Assembly (NCBI GenBank): GCA_002448815.1
Contig: DKAJ01000012.1
Coordinates: 306,333 to 370,332 of the forward strand
Length of the DNA: 64,000 nucleotides
Source: Micavibrio sp. UBA6929
GTDB taxonomy: Bacteria > Pseudomonadota > Alphaproteobacteria > Micavibrionales > Micavibrionaceae
Direction of reading: 5' to 3'
The notes beneath the pieces were generated by a model that was not told the DNA's origin, made no database searches, and saw nothing but the letters and a program-made list of their open reading frames with translations. This document shows, one piece after another, positions 25,116 through 34,365 of the stretch (its first letter is position 1; every line of letters begins with the position of its first letter). Both the position numbers and the translations under genes were made by a program.

Positions 25116-25655
25116 TTACTTTTGAAACTTAACTTTATAAGAGGGAACCTCTTTGTTTAAACGCGCCATTGCCTCTTCCGTCAAGTCAATTGATTTCGTG
25201 CCAACAATGACATTTTGCTTGGTAATGACCAAATCATAATTCTTGGCCGCAGCAATCGATTGAACAATTTCAACGACTTTGATCTTCAAACTGCTTTCAG
25301 CCTCAGCCGCCGCGCGGTTAAATTTCTCATTCAGGTCAATTGAAAGTTTTTGAAAAGCACGCTTATTTTCTTCAAACGCTTTTGCCTTTTTAATAAAGTC
25401 ATCTTCGCTTAAGTTTTTCTTGGCTTCAACGACTTTGTTTTGCTCAGCAATCAGATCTTTTTCTTTTTTTGCTAGTTCATTCAGAACATCTACACGGTGA
25501 GATGCAAGCTGTTTGCTCACATCTTTTGATGCATCTGATTCACTTAATAAAACGCGCGTATCAACAACAGCAATCGATAGCTCTGCCATTGCAAGAGATG
25601 GCATCGCAATCGCCAAAAATAAAATAAAAACTGCACCAAAGAGTCTCGTCAACAT
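25116..25655 (-). CDS. skp: OmpH/Skp family periplasmic chaperone
   Basis: Skp holds unfolded outer-membrane proteins in the periplasm before BamA inserts them. The 179-residue protein has a signal peptide (LTRLFGAVFILFLAIAMPSL, likely cut after AMA) and a charged coiled-coil body (about 55-120, NELAKKEKDLIAEQNKVVEA and following). I use the ATG at 25655 rather than 25670, since AAGGTGGAG then lies just upstream and the signal peptide begins properly. It lies between bamA and lpxD. Confidence 0.9.
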   Translation of the reverse strand: MLTRLFGAVFILFLAIAMPSLAMAELSIAVVDTRVLLSESDASKDVSKQLASHRVDVLNELAKKEKDLIAEQNKVVEAKKNLSEDDFIKKAKAFEENKRAFQKLSIDLNEKFNRAAAEAESSLKIKVVEIVQSIAAAKNYDLVITKQNVIVGTKSIDLTEEAMARLNKEVPSYKVKFQK

Positions 25656-25703
25656 AACTCCACCTTCCATTATTTAATTATATCGCTAACCAGTAATCGT
25701 TAT

Positions 25704-27974
25704 TTAAAAACGTGTACCAAAGCTCACTTCGAACTCTTTTAACTGGTCATAATCCTCATCCATAAATGGATTCGCATAATATACGCTAATCGGGCCAAAT
25801 GGTGAACGCCAAGCAACACCGACACCTGCACTCATACGAAGCGCGTGTTCATTGGCTATATCAGAATAATCCTCATCAGCGTCCCAAAGCGATCCAAAGT
25901 CAGAGAAAACAAAGCCATTCACGCCAGCTTCTTCAGATAAGCCCAAAGGAAAATCAACCTGCGCCGTGCCACGGTAGAATAAATTACCACCAAGGTCATC
26001 ACTTCCAATCAAATCACGAGGTCCAACGCCATAACGTTCAAAACCACGGAAGGAGGTCGAACCACCAAGAGAGAAACGCTCACTCGCTTCTACGTCTTCA
26101 TCACCATAACCTTGAATAGCGCCCGTTTCCGTAAGCAAGTTAAACGTTACATCTTCCATAACTGGATAGTAATAAGAAACACCAGTCACAGCAGATACGT
26201 GCTTAGAATCAAACCCAAGACCTGCGAGTTCAGTTTCAAACCAGAACGTCTTACCCTCTGTTGGGAATAACTTACTATTACGGTCATCAAAAACCACGCG
26301 CTGAGAAATCGCTGATGTTGTCCGCTCTCCCTCTTGCGAAAGCAAAAAGCGCGTCGCAGTATCAGGAATATCAGAAATACGCGAACGATCTAAACGATAT
26401 TTAAGCGTCTGGCGCCAGTTATCCGACAAAGGATAGTTCATAAATAAACTACCGCCTGTATTTTGCTCATCATAGCGACGGCTTTCAATATCACTGGTCT
26501 CGCGGTTAAATAGCGCAATCCCTGCCGAAACATCGCGGTTCATAAAGTATGGCTCAACAAACGAAACATCAAAACGGTTCTTATCAGCAGAGAGCAATGC
26601 TGATACGCGCATGGATTGGCCTTTACCAAGCAAGTTACGCTCTGTTACGCCGACATCACCAATCACACCATCTGTTGTCGAGAAGCCCGCACCAAGGGAA
26701 ATCTCCCCTGTAGACTTCTCAGTCACATCAATATCAACAATCGTTTTATCTGGTGAAGCCCCTTGACGCACATTAAAATTCACTGTTTCAAAGAAATCCA
26801 AATCACGAATATTTTGCTCAGAGCGAGAAAGCTTCGACTTGTTGAACGGGTCGCCTTCAACCAAAAGCATTTCACGGCGAATAACCTTATCAAGGGTACG
26901 CACATTTCCGTGAATATTAATTGCTTCGATAAAGGCGCGCGGCGCTTCATCAATTTTAAAGGTTAAATCAAGCGTCGCTACGTCCTGATTACGATCAACT
27001 TTTGGATATACGTTCACAAACGCATACTGCAAATCACCCAATTTATCAGTCAAATCATTCACTGTCTTTTGAACCTGATCAGAGCTGTACCAATCGCCCG
27101 ACACAACGCCGACGGTTTCTGTCAACGCAGACGTATCCAAATCGTCAATTTGACTATCTAAATCAACACTGCTGATTTTGTAACGCTGACCTTCGTCTAC
27201 AGTGAAGGTCACATGGAACCACTCTTTATCCTTAGAAAGCTCTGCCACAGCCGACAGCAAGTTAAAGTCGGCATAACCATGGCTAAGATAAAATTGGCGC
27301 AATAGCTCCTGATCATAAGACAAACGGTCAGGATCATAACGATCTGAATTCGAAATAAAACGGTACCAAGCCGCTTCCTGCGTACTAATAGCCGTGCGAA
27401 GCTCCGCATCGTGGAATGCATTATTACCAATAAAACGAATAGTCTTAACCTTGGTAATGTCACCTTCATCAATTTCAAAAACCAAATTCACACGATTTTG
27501 ATCTAGCTTAATAACCTTAGGCTCAATATCCGCAGAAAATCGGCCATTACGGCGATAAATCTGATACAGACGCGTTACATCTGATTGCACTTTTGTTCGC
27601 GTAAAAATTTGACGCGGGCGCATCGCGATTTCCAGCATCAATTCATCATCATCAAGGGCATCGTTACCCTCAAACACAATTTCATTTACAACAGGGTTTT
27701 CAATAACCGATACAATCAACGTTGTGCCTTCTTGGCGCATAGAAACATCCGCGAACAACCCTGTCGCGAACAATGCCTTCATACCGCGGTCAAGCGTGCG
27801 GCGCTCAACGCTCTGGCCAGGCTCAACACCTAAATAGGAAAGGACCGTTGTTTGCTCAACCCGCTTAGAGCCTTCGACTTGCACATCTTTAATTAAGATA
27901 GGCGCAGCCATTGCAGGCAGTGTAAAAGCCAGCACAATCAAGAAAACTGATAAAAAACGACACATAAATTTCAT
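25704..27974 (-). CDS. bamA: Outer membrane protein assembly factor BamA
   Basis: BamA is the core of the BAM complex that folds beta-barrel proteins into the outer membrane. The 756-residue protein has a signal peptide (FLIVLAFTLPAMA, cleavage near residue 23), five POTRA domains (about 25-420; first strand ILIKDVQVEGSKRVEQTTV) and a C-terminal barrel with the VRGY-type lid motif SFRGFERYGVGPRD and the terminal signature EVSFGTRF ending in Phe. It is preceded by rseP and followed by skp, the standard order. Divergence in the barrel is normal for the family. Confidence 0.96.
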   Translation of the reverse strand: MKFMCRFLSVFLIVLAFTLPAMAAPILIKDVQVEGSKRVEQTTVLSYLGVEPGQSVERRTLDRGMKALFATGLFADVSMRQEGTTLIVSVIENPVVNEIVFEGNDALDDDELMLEIAMRPRQIFTRTKVQSDVTRLYQIYRRNGRFSADIEPKVIKLDQNRVNLVFEIDEGDITKVKTIRFIGNNAFHDAELRTAISTQEAAWYRFISNSDRYDPDRLSYDQELLRQFYLSHGYADFNLLSAVAELSKDKEWFHVTFTVDEGQRYKISSVDLDSQIDDLDTSALTETVGVVSGDWYSSDQVQKTVNDLTDKLGDLQYAFVNVYPKVDRNQDVATLDLTFKIDEAPRAFIEAINIHGNVRTLDKVIRREMLLVEGDPFNKSKLSRSEQNIRDLDFFETVNFNVRQGASPDKTIVDIDVTEKSTGEISLGAGFSTTDGVIGDVGVTERNLLGKGQSMRVSALLSADKNRFDVSFVEPYFMNRDVSAGIALFNRETSDIESRRYDEQNTGGSLFMNYPLSDNWRQTLKYRLDRSRISDIPDTATRFLLSQEGERTTSAISQRVVFDDRNSKLFPTEGKTFWFETELAGLGFDSKHVSAVTGVSYYYPVMEDVTFNLLTETGAIQGYGDEDVEASERFSLGGSTSFRGFERYGVGPRDLIGSDDLGGNLFYRGTAQVDFPLGLSEEAGVNGFVFSDFGSLWDADEDYSDIANEHALRMSAGVGVAWRSPFGPISVYYANPFMDEDYDQLKEFEVSFGTRF

Positions 27975-28007
27975 ATTTTTTGCTCTAAACGTTTGTATAT
28001 ATGCATG

Positions 28008-28029
28008 AAAAAACGGCCTTGAACAAGCC
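28008..28029 (-). terminator. Possible terminator between rseP and bamA
   Basis: On the minus strand GGCTT and AGGCC form a 5-bp stem (one G-U) with a 5-base loop, followed by G and six T residues (28013-28008). It lies 45-66 bases after the rseP stop. The stem is short, so at most partial termination is expected. Confidence 0.4.
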
Positions 28030-28073
28030 CAGAGTTTGAATAATGCCTGATTCCCTTATGCAATACTAGCCAA

Positions 28074-29414
28074 TCACAGGAAAAGCTGCACAATATCATT
28101 GATATTTGCGAACGCCATTACGGCTACCAAAAATCCAAAACCAAAGCGAAAGGCGATATCTTGCGCCTTTTCTGATACCGGTTTACCGCTAGCGGCCTCA
28201 ATGGCATAAAACACCAAGTGACCACCGTCTAACACAGGAATTGGGAACAAGTTCAAAAGCCCCAAATTCACAGATAAAAGCGCCGAAAACATAATAAGCG
28301 CAATAAATCCTTTTTGCGCGATATCACCTGCCAAAGCGCCAATACGGATCAACCCGCCAAGTTCAGTTGCACTGCGCGCACCTGTAAACATTTGGCCAAG
28401 CGCCTGAAGCGTACTGGTCGTTGTGCTCCACACCTCAACCGTTGCATGGCCAAGCGCCTGAAGCGGCGAATACTGCATCACAATATCTTCGCGCCCATCA
28501 GATAGCGCCAAATAATCCTGACTATCAAAATCGGCGTTCATCGCACGTTGCGGAGAAACAAGAAAACGGTCATCGCCGCCAACGCCAATCCAAAATGGTT
28601 TTTCACCGCCAATTTTATCTCGCAAGGCTGCGCGCACGGCATCAACACCCTCAACAGCCGCACCATCAACGCTGGTAATTGTTTTTAATAAAACAGCGTG
28701 CTGCGCGCCAGTAATGCCAAGAAAACCACGCGAGCTTGAAAACCCAAAACGGTCTTCTTCCTGCTTCTTGTCAGGATACGCGATCAAATCAACTTCTTGG
28801 CCATCACGAACAACTGTAAAGATACGCTTTTCATCCAAACCAACTAAAACAGACTTGCGGATGTCTTCAAAACTGCGCACGGCTTCACCATTAATGGCGA
28901 TAATCTCATCATGTGGCATAAAGCCTGCGGTTTCTGCGGCGCTGCCGCCAACGACCGCGCTTGCATATGGCGGCGTTAAAGATTGACCATTAAACGCAAA
29001 AACAAAGGCCATAACAATAATGGCATAAACATAGTTAATCGCGGGTCCTGCAAACACAACGGCGGCACGCTGCGCAACGGGCTTTGCGAAAAAGGCCTCG
29101 TGGCGTTTATTATCGGGAATAGCGTCCGCGTCTTCATGCCCTGCACTCGCAGGATCTGCATCGCCATACATTTTCACATACCCGCCCAACGGGACGAGAG
29201 AAAATTTCCACCGCGTACCATGCGCATCATCAAAGCCAAATAGCTCTGGCCCGAAACCGATCGAGAAAATCTCAACACGTACACCGCACATACGCGCAAC
29301 AATGTAGTGACCCCATTCATGGATAAATACCAAAACACTTAAGACCAGCAAAAATGATCCGCCGTAAATCCAGATATTTTGCCCAACTGTGTTAAATAAA
29401 TTAAAGAAGTCCAT
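28074..29414 (-). CDS. rseP: RIP metalloprotease RseP (site-2 protease family)
   Basis: RseP cleaves transmembrane substrates such as anti-sigma factors during envelope stress. The 446-residue protein has the zinc-binding HEWGH at 32-36 in the first membrane helix, PDZ domains in the periplasmic loop (around FMPHDEIIAINGEAV and a less clear second one), and the third metal ligand in FPIPVLDGGHLVFY near the C-terminus. It lies 12 bases after dxr and before bamA. A long periplasmic loop with two PDZ regions is normal. Confidence 0.95.
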   Translation of the reverse strand: MDFFNLFNTVGQNIWIYGGSFLLVLSVLVFIHEWGHYIVARMCGVRVEIFSIGFGPELFGFDDAHGTRWKFSLVPLGGYVKMYGDADPASAGHEDADAIPDNKRHEAFFAKPVAQRAAVVFAGPAINYVYAIIVMAFVFAFNGQSLTPPYASAVVGGSAAETAGFMPHDEIIAINGEAVRSFEDIRKSVLVGLDEKRIFTVVRDGQEVDLIAYPDKKQEEDRFGFSSSRGFLGITGAQHAVLLKTITSVDGAAVEGVDAVRAALRDKIGGEKPFWIGVGGDDRFLVSPQRAMNADFDSQDYLALSDGREDIVMQYSPLQALGHATVEVWSTTTSTLQALGQMFTGARSATELGGLIRIGALAGDIAQKGFIALIMFSALLSVNLGLLNLFPIPVLDGGHLVFYAIEAASGKPVSEKAQDIAFRFGFGFLVAVMAFANINDIVQLFL

Positions 29415-29426
29415 TGTGTTTCCTTT

Positions 29427-30587
29427 TTACCATGCAAGGTCTTTATCTATATATGCTTTTGCTTCTGCGCGTCTAGCCTTATCATAGGCAATGATCTCGC
29501 TAACGTTGGATAAATGGCTTGGCGGCGCCTTTGCCATGACGGCTTGGTTCACTTTGACTATATCCAAAAATCCAATTTCGTCCTCTAAAAATGCCTGAAC
29601 GGCAACCTCATTGGCCGCGTTCAAGGCCACCTGCGCATACTGCCCCATCGCAAGCGCATCATAGGCAAGCTGCACCGCCGGGTATTTCTGATAATCAACG
29701 GGCGTAAAATTCATATGGCTCATCGCCTCTAGCGACAGTTTTTCACCTGGCGTTTTTAAACGCGCACCGCCTGCCAAGATATTCGCAATCGGCGTGCGCA
29801 TATCACTCGCGCCCATCTGGCATAAGACCGAGCCGTCTTGGTACGCAACCATGCCGTGGACAATAGATTGCGGATGAATATGCACCTGAATTTGATCCGC
29901 GCGCAGACCAAAAAGAACCGCCGCCTCTATAATCTCAAGCGCCTTATTCATCATCGATGCACTATCAATCGTAATTTTCTGCCCCATTGACCAATTCGGG
30001 TGTTTCAAGGCTTGCTCTTTTTTCGCTGTCGCCATTTGATCGATCGTCCAGTCACGAAAGGCGCCACCTGAGGCCGTTAAAACAATATGCTCGATCGCTT
30101 GTTTTTGCGCACCATCAAAGACCTGATAAATGGCATTATGCTCGCTATCCACGGGAAGGATCTGACATCCACTATCCTGCGCGGCCTGAAGAACCTGCGC
30201 TCCTGCCGCAACTAATGGCTCTTTATTTGCGATGGCCACAGATGCGCTCACCTCAATGGCCGCAAGAAGTGGCTCTAGCCCAGCCATACCTGTGATCGCT
30301 GACATCGTCATGTCTGCGCGGTGCGCTTTAATCGCACCAATCAAATCACTGCTCGCCTCAATCGGCGTACCTGACAATAATTTCTGCAACGACGGTAAAA
30401 GCGCCGCATCACCGATCACCGCGACTTTTGCATGCAAAGAAATGGCACGCTCGGCCAGAAGCGCGACGTTATTATGTGCGCTGACAACGCACACATCAAA
30501 CATTTCCGGCTGATGAAGGACGACATCCATCGTTGATTCACCAATCGATCCTGTTACGCCAAGAATGTGAATGGTTTTAGGGTTCAT
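29427..30587 (-). CDS. dxr: 1-deoxy-D-xylulose 5-phosphate reductoisomerase
   Basis: Dxr converts DXP to 2-C-methylerythritol 4-phosphate, the committed step of the MEP isoprenoid pathway, using NADPH. The 386-residue protein has the nucleotide-binding GVTGSIGESTMDV, the metal-binding PVDSEHNAIYQV, the substrate loop LTASGGAFRDW and MGQKITIDSASMMNKALE. Its start overlaps the end of cdsA by 4 bases (ATGA). The isoprenoids feed UppS two genes upstream. Confidence 0.96.
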   Translation of the reverse strand: MNPKTIHILGVTGSIGESTMDVVLHQPEMFDVCVVSAHNNVALLAERAISLHAKVAVIGDAALLPSLQKLLSGTPIEASSDLIGAIKAHRADMTMSAITGMAGLEPLLAAIEVSASVAIANKEPLVAAGAQVLQAAQDSGCQILPVDSEHNAIYQVFDGAQKQAIEHIVLTASGGAFRDWTIDQMATAKKEQALKHPNWSMGQKITIDSASMMNKALEIIEAAVLFGLRADQIQVHIHPQSIVHGMVAYQDGSVLCQMGASDMRTPIANILAGGARLKTPGEKLSLEAMSHMNFTPVDYQKYPAVQLAYDALAMGQYAQVALNAANEVAVQAFLEDEIGFLDIVKVNQAVMAKAPPSHLSNVSEIIAYDKARRAEAKAYIDKDLAW

Positions 30588-31228
30588 CCAACAATGCCCA
30601 ACTTAATTAAGGCTAGATACACAATCACCGCAGGAATAAGTGAATCAATGCGGTCTAAAACGCCACCATGACCCGGGATCAAATCACCCGTATCTTTCAC
30701 ATGCGCATCACGTTTAATCAAGGAAATCAGCAAATCACCCGCCTGCCCCACAATCCCAAGGGCGAAGCCGCCTGCAATAATAAATGGATCAACCATCAAC
30801 ATACCGACAGATAATACCAACGAAGGAAAAACGAGCGCCCCTGCATATCCCGCCCATGTTTTATTCGGACTAATGCCTGGTGACATTTTGGCGCCGCCAA
30901 TAAACTTACCCGAGAAATAGGCACCAATATCACTGCACCACATGGCAACAAAAAATAAAATCGTCAGCTCAAAGCCATACATATCACGCAAATGATAACA
31001 AAAGACCGCGCCGCCAATCATATATACAGCCATCGCAGCAAACAGCAGCCATTTATGCTTAACCTGCACGGCCATCTTCCACATCTCAGTCAGTGCAAGC
31101 CCCGCCAGCAACCCCACAAAGGCTGCAAAAAGATATCCGCCTTGCCAGATAATCAGCAACACACACGGAATCATCACAACCGCAGATAAAGCCCGTTTCA
31201 GAACCTTTTGTGTCTGAATGCCACCCAT
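30584..31228 (-). CDS. cdsA: Phosphatidate cytidylyltransferase
   Basis: CdsA makes CDP-diacylglycerol from phosphatidic acid and CTP. The 214-residue protein has several membrane helices and the family signature near the C-terminus (GISPNKTWAGYAGAL, then KRDAHVKDTGDLIPGHGGVLDRIDS). It is shorter than the enterobacterial enzyme (around 285 residues), lacking some N-terminal helices; short forms are common in alphaproteobacteria. AGGAACAG lies before the ATG. It lies between uppS (34-base gap) and dxr (4-base overlap). Confidence 0.92.
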   Translation of the reverse strand: MGGIQTQKVLKRALSAVVMIPCVLLIIWQGGYLFAAFVGLLAGLALTEMWKMAVQVKHKWLLFAAMAVYMIGGAVFCYHLRDMYGFELTILFFVAMWCSDIGAYFSGKFIGGAKMSPGISPNKTWAGYAGALVFPSLVLSVGMLMVDPFIIAGGFALGIVGQAGDLLISLIKRDAHVKDTGDLIPGHGGVLDRIDSLIPAVIVYLALIKLGIVG

Positions 31229-31262
31229 ATTAATACTGTTCCTATTTAATTTATTCGTATGA

Positions 31263-31988
31263 TTAATTTTTTAATGAAGATTGGCTGAGTCCACCAAAAC
31301 GACGATCTCTTGCGCCAAATTCTTGCAGCGCACTTTCCAGTGCCGCTTTATCAAAATCTGGCCACAAAATATCAGTAAAGATAAATTCACTATACGCACA
31401 TTGCCACAGCAAAAAGTTACTAATGCGCTGCTCGCCGCTGGTGCGGATCAAAAGGTCAGGGTCTGGAACGCCTGCTGTCATCAAGGATTGCTCAAACATA
31501 CTGGCGCTGTCTTCGCTATGCCCTTGTACGGCGGCATGATCCGCTACTTTTTGCACGGCGCTTAAAATTTCATTACGGCCACCATAATTGAGCGCAATCA
31601 TCACACAGATGCCGTCATTACCCTGCGTAAGACCTTCTGCATGATCAATCAAATCAATAATATCCTGATCAAAGGCACTGCGATCACCGATCACACGCAA
31701 ACGTGCATTGTTTTTATGAAGCTCTGCCGTTTCACCGCGCAAATAATAACGCAGCAAATTCATAAGCTCTTTAATCTCGCCCTCGGGGCGGCTCCAATTC
31801 TCGGAAGAAAAACCAAATAATGTCAGATATTCAATGCCAAGCTCTGAGGCTGCACGCACAACGCGGCGTGCAGCTTCCGCCCCTTGCTTATGACCAGCCA
31901 CGCGCGGCAAAGAACGGGCCTGAGCCCATCGGCCATTCCCGTCCATAATAATTGCTATGTGGCGTGGTTGCTTTAAATCGGCAGGCAT
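31263..31988 (-). CDS. uppS: Di-trans,poly-cis-undecaprenyl-diphosphate synthase
   Basis: UppS adds isopentenyl units to farnesyl diphosphate to give undecaprenyl diphosphate, the lipid carrier for peptidoglycan and O-antigen. The 241-residue protein has the catalytic Asp16 in AIIMDGNGRWAQARSLPR, then HKQGAEAARR, LTLFGFSSENWSRP and the C-terminal RTSGEQRISNFLLWQCAYSE motif. Its ATG shares a base with the frr stop (TAATG), so it is coupled to frr. Confidence 0.96.
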   Translation of the reverse strand: MPADLKQPRHIAIIMDGNGRWAQARSLPRVAGHKQGAEAARRVVRAASELGIEYLTLFGFSSENWSRPEGEIKELMNLLRYYLRGETAELHKNNARLRVIGDRSAFDQDIIDLIDHAEGLTQGNDGICVMIALNYGGRNEILSAVQKVADHAAVQGHSEDSASMFEQSLMTAGVPDPDLLIRTSGEQRISNFLLWQCAYSEFIFTDILWPDFDKAALESALQEFGARDRRFGGLSQSSLKN

Positions 31989-32533
31989 TAGACCGTCATA
32001 ATATCTTTTTCTTTTGTAGCCAAGGTCTCGTCAACTTGCTTAACCGCGTCATCCGTCAATTTCTGAACCTCATCAGAAAGGCGTTTTTTATCGTCTTCAG
32101 AATAATCTTCGTCTTTCTTAATCGCATCCATACCATCACGGCGCACATTACGGATGGCAATGCGCGTGCTCTCAGCATATTTACTCGCAACTTTTGTAAG
32201 CTCTTTACGGCGATCTTCTGTCAGATCAGGAATAGGCAAACGCAGCGTTGTACCTTCTGTTTGTGGGTTCAATCCAAGACCAGCCTCGATAATCGCTTTT
32301 TCAACGGCCTTTGTATTATTCGCATCCCACACTTGAACAGAAAGCATGCGCGATTCAGGAACCGACACCGTCGCAACCTGATTCAAAGGCATTTTCGATC
32401 CGTAAACCTCAACCATCACAGGGTCAAGCAAACTTGCCGAAGCGCGTCCTGTACGCAAACCTGCAAATTCCTTGTGTAGGTTTTCAATTGCGCCATCCAT
32501 ACGGCGTTTAATATCGTTTTTATTATAAGTCAT
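31988..32533 (-). CDS. frr: Ribosome recycling factor
   Basis: RRF, with EF-G, splits post-termination ribosomes. The 181-residue protein has the tRNA-mimic helical bundle with LHKEFAGLRTGRASASLLDP, VATVSVPESRMLSVQVWD and RREIRNVRRDG-like stretch RIAIRNVRRDGMDAIKK. Length and motifs are normal. It is in the rpsB-tsf-pyrH-frr order and 43 bases after pyrH. Confidence 0.96.
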   Translation of the reverse strand: MTYNKNDIKRRMDGAIENLHKEFAGLRTGRASASLLDPVMVEVYGSKMPLNQVATVSVPESRMLSVQVWDANNTKAVEKAIIEAGLGLNPQTEGTTLRLPIPDLTEDRRKELTKVASKYAESTRIAIRNVRRDGMDAIKKDEDYSEDDKKRLSDEVQKLTDDAVKQVDETLATKEKDIMTV

Positions 32534-32576
32534 TCTGTTTCTTCCTTATATTCTTATAACCAGTTTGCCATCATGC

Positions 32577-33287
32577 TTAGTTTGACACAACCGTGCAGCG
32601 TCCTTCGCCCTTGACGACCTTAGCAAAATTTCCAGGCTCGCGCACAGAAAAGATCACAATAGGAATATTATTCTCACGCGCCAGCGAAATCGCTGTTGCA
32701 TCCATAACCTTCAAGTCTTTCGTCAAAACATCCATGAACGAAATTTTCTCAAAGCGTTTTGCATCAGGGTTTTTCTGAGGGTCAGAATCATAAACGCCAT
32801 CAACCTTCGTGCCCTTAAAGATGGCATCACAGTCCATTTCAGATGCGCGCAATGTTCCGGCTGTGTCCGTTGTGAAATATGGGTTACCCGTACCCGCAGC
32901 AAAGATAACAACGCGGCCTTTTTCCATGTGACGCATGGCCTTGCGGCGAATATAAGGCTCGCACACTGTATCCATTGGAATGGCTGATTGCACGCGGGTG
33001 TGGACACCCATCGTCTCAAGCGCATTTTGAAGCGCTAGCGCATTAATACAAATGCCCAGCATCCCCATATAATCTGCCGTTGTTCTGTCCATACCTTCGG
33101 CTGCGCCAGAAACGCCGCGAAAGATATTGCCTGCGCCAACAACAACGCAAACCTCAACGCCCTGATCAATCACCTCTTTGATGTCATTTGCAACGCGCTT
33201 TACTGTCTGCGGATCAAGGCCAAATTCATTGTCCCCCATCAAAACTTCACCAGACATTTTCAACATAACGCGTTTAAATTTTTGCAT
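32577..33287 (-). CDS. pyrH: Uridylate kinase
   Basis: PyrH phosphorylates UMP to UDP and is regulated by GTP and UTP. The 236-residue amino-acid-kinase-fold protein has KRVMLKMSGEVLMGD, VVGAGNIFRG, ADYMGMLGICINALALQ and GTGNPYFTTDTAG. The ATG at 33287 (MQKFKRV) follows AAAGGT by about 8 bases; an immediately preceding GTG could also be read. It has a candidate promoter of its own in the tsf-pyrH gap. Confidence 0.96.
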   Translation of the reverse strand: MQKFKRVMLKMSGEVLMGDNEFGLDPQTVKRVANDIKEVIDQGVEVCVVVGAGNIFRGVSGAAEGMDRTTADYMGMLGICINALALQNALETMGVHTRVQSAIPMDTVCEPYIRRKAMRHMEKGRVVIFAAGTGNPYFTTDTAGTLRASEMDCDAIFKGTKVDGVYDSDPQKNPDAKRFEKISFMDVLTKDLKVMDATAISLARENNIPIVIFSVREPGNFAKVVKGEGRCTVVSN

Positions 33288-33323
33288 CACAGAACCTTTA
33301 CTTAGAACATCACGATTAGATCA

Positions 33324-33352
33324 GATATAAAGACAGCCGCGCTGAATTACAA
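33324..33352 (-). promoter_or_regulatory. pyrH promoter overlapping a hairpin
   Basis: On the minus strand TTGTAA (33352-33347), a 17-base spacer and TATATC (33329-33324) precede pyrH by about 37 bases. The -35 is in the loop of the 33334-33360 hairpin, so ending tsf transcripts and starting pyrH transcripts would use the same DNA. Confidence 0.45.
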
Positions 33353-33360
33353 CGCGGCTG
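33334..33360 (-). terminator. Hairpin after tsf, possible terminator
   Basis: CAGCCGCG (33334-33341) and CGCGGCTG (33353-33360) form a perfect 8-bp G+C-rich stem with an 11-base loop, 23 bases after the tsf stop. On the minus strand it is followed by TCTTTATAT, a weak T tract, so partial termination is likely. Confidence 0.55.
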
Positions 33361-33383
33361 CTCAAATTCATTTAAGAAAATTG

Positions 33384-34298
33384 TTAGCCGTTAACAACTT
33401 TTGCAACTTCAGCAGAAAAATCTTCTTCTTCAACTTCGATACCTTCACCCAATTGGAAGCGTACAAAGCCTTTCAAAGCGATTTCAGCGCCAGCATCTTT
33501 ACCAGCGGCCGCAACAACGTCTGCAACTTTGTTGTCTGGGTCCATAACGAAAGCTTGCTCAGTCAAGCAGATCTCGCTGTAGTATTTGTTAATACGGCCA
33601 GCAACCATTTTCTCTGCGATTTCTTGTGGCTTGCCACTTTCTTTCGCTTGCTCGATCAAGACATTGCGCTCGCGCTCGATCATCTCAGGATCAACGCTAT
33701 CACGGTCTAGTGCAGCTGGGTTTGTCGCAGCAACGTGCATTGCGATTTTCTTACCCAAGTCCTGCAATACAGCATCATCAGCAGATGATTCCAAAGCAAC
33801 CAATACGCCGATACCGCCCATGCCATCTGTCAAAGCAGAGTGAACATATGCAACAACTGCACCTTGGCTCACTTCAAGAACTTCGCTGCGGCGAAGCGCC
33901 ATGTTTTCACCAATTGTCGCGATCAAGTCAGTCAAAGTTTCTTTCACTGATTTACCGTCAACAGTCGCTTCAGCCAATTCTTCAACAGAAGATGTCTCAA
34001 GCGCTACAGAAGTAATCTTCTTAACTGCCGCTTGGAATTCTGCGTTACGGCTAACGAAGTCTGTTTCTGCGTTAACTTCAACAACGGCACCTTTCGTGCC
34101 CGAAGTCACAACAGACACAAGACCTTCTGCAGCCGTACGGCCAGATTTCTTAGCCGCCTTCGCAAGACCTTTCGTACGAAGCCAGTCAATAGCCGCTTCC
34201 ATATCACCATTATTTTCAACCAACGCCTTTTTCGCGTCCATCATACCTGCGCCTGATTTTTCGCGCAGTTCTTTAACCATTGCAGCTGTAATGCTCAT
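33384..34298 (-). CDS. tsf: Elongation factor Ts
   Basis: EF-Ts exchanges GDP for GTP on EF-Tu. The 304-residue protein has the N-terminal UBA-like domain (MVKELREKSGAGMMDAKKAL, IDWLRTKGLAKAAKK), the core with VNAETDFVSRNAEF, and the dimerisation/C-terminal region with INKYYSEICLTEQAFV. It follows rpsB by 56 bases and shares its transcript, with a hairpin in between that may reduce read-through. Confidence 0.97.
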   Translation of the reverse strand: MSITAAMVKELREKSGAGMMDAKKALVENNGDMEAAIDWLRTKGLAKAAKKSGRTAAEGLVSVVTSGTKGAVVEVNAETDFVSRNAEFQAAVKKITSVALETSSVEELAEATVDGKSVKETLTDLIATIGENMALRRSEVLEVSQGAVVAYVHSALTDGMGGIGVLVALESSADDAVLQDLGKKIAMHVAATNPAALDRDSVDPEMIERERNVLIEQAKESGKPQEIAEKMVAGRINKYYSEICLTEQAFVMDPDNKVADVVAAAGKDAGAEIALKGFVRFQLGEGIEVEEEDFSAEVAKVVNG

Positions 34299-34343
34299 CT
34301 GATTATCCCTTCTCTAGTGTTTTAATCGATCAATATTAAAAGA

Positions 34344-34365
34344 CTAGCGCACTCTTATGCGCTAG
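34344..34365 (-). terminator. Attenuator-like hairpin at the rpsB stop codon
   Basis: CTAGCGCA (34344-34351) and TGCGCTAG (34358-34365) pair perfectly over 8 bp with a 6-base loop that contains the rpsB stop codon. On the message it is followed by TCTTTTAAT. Enteric rpsB-tsf has a similarly placed partial terminator, but here the stop codon is in the loop, so a terminating ribosome would melt it. Confidence 0.5.

Noticed and set aside
31952..32479. Open frame of 175 codons on the + strand opposite frr
   Set aside because: Shadow of the frr coding frame; low-complexity Phe/Ile/Asn/Arg composition without motifs.
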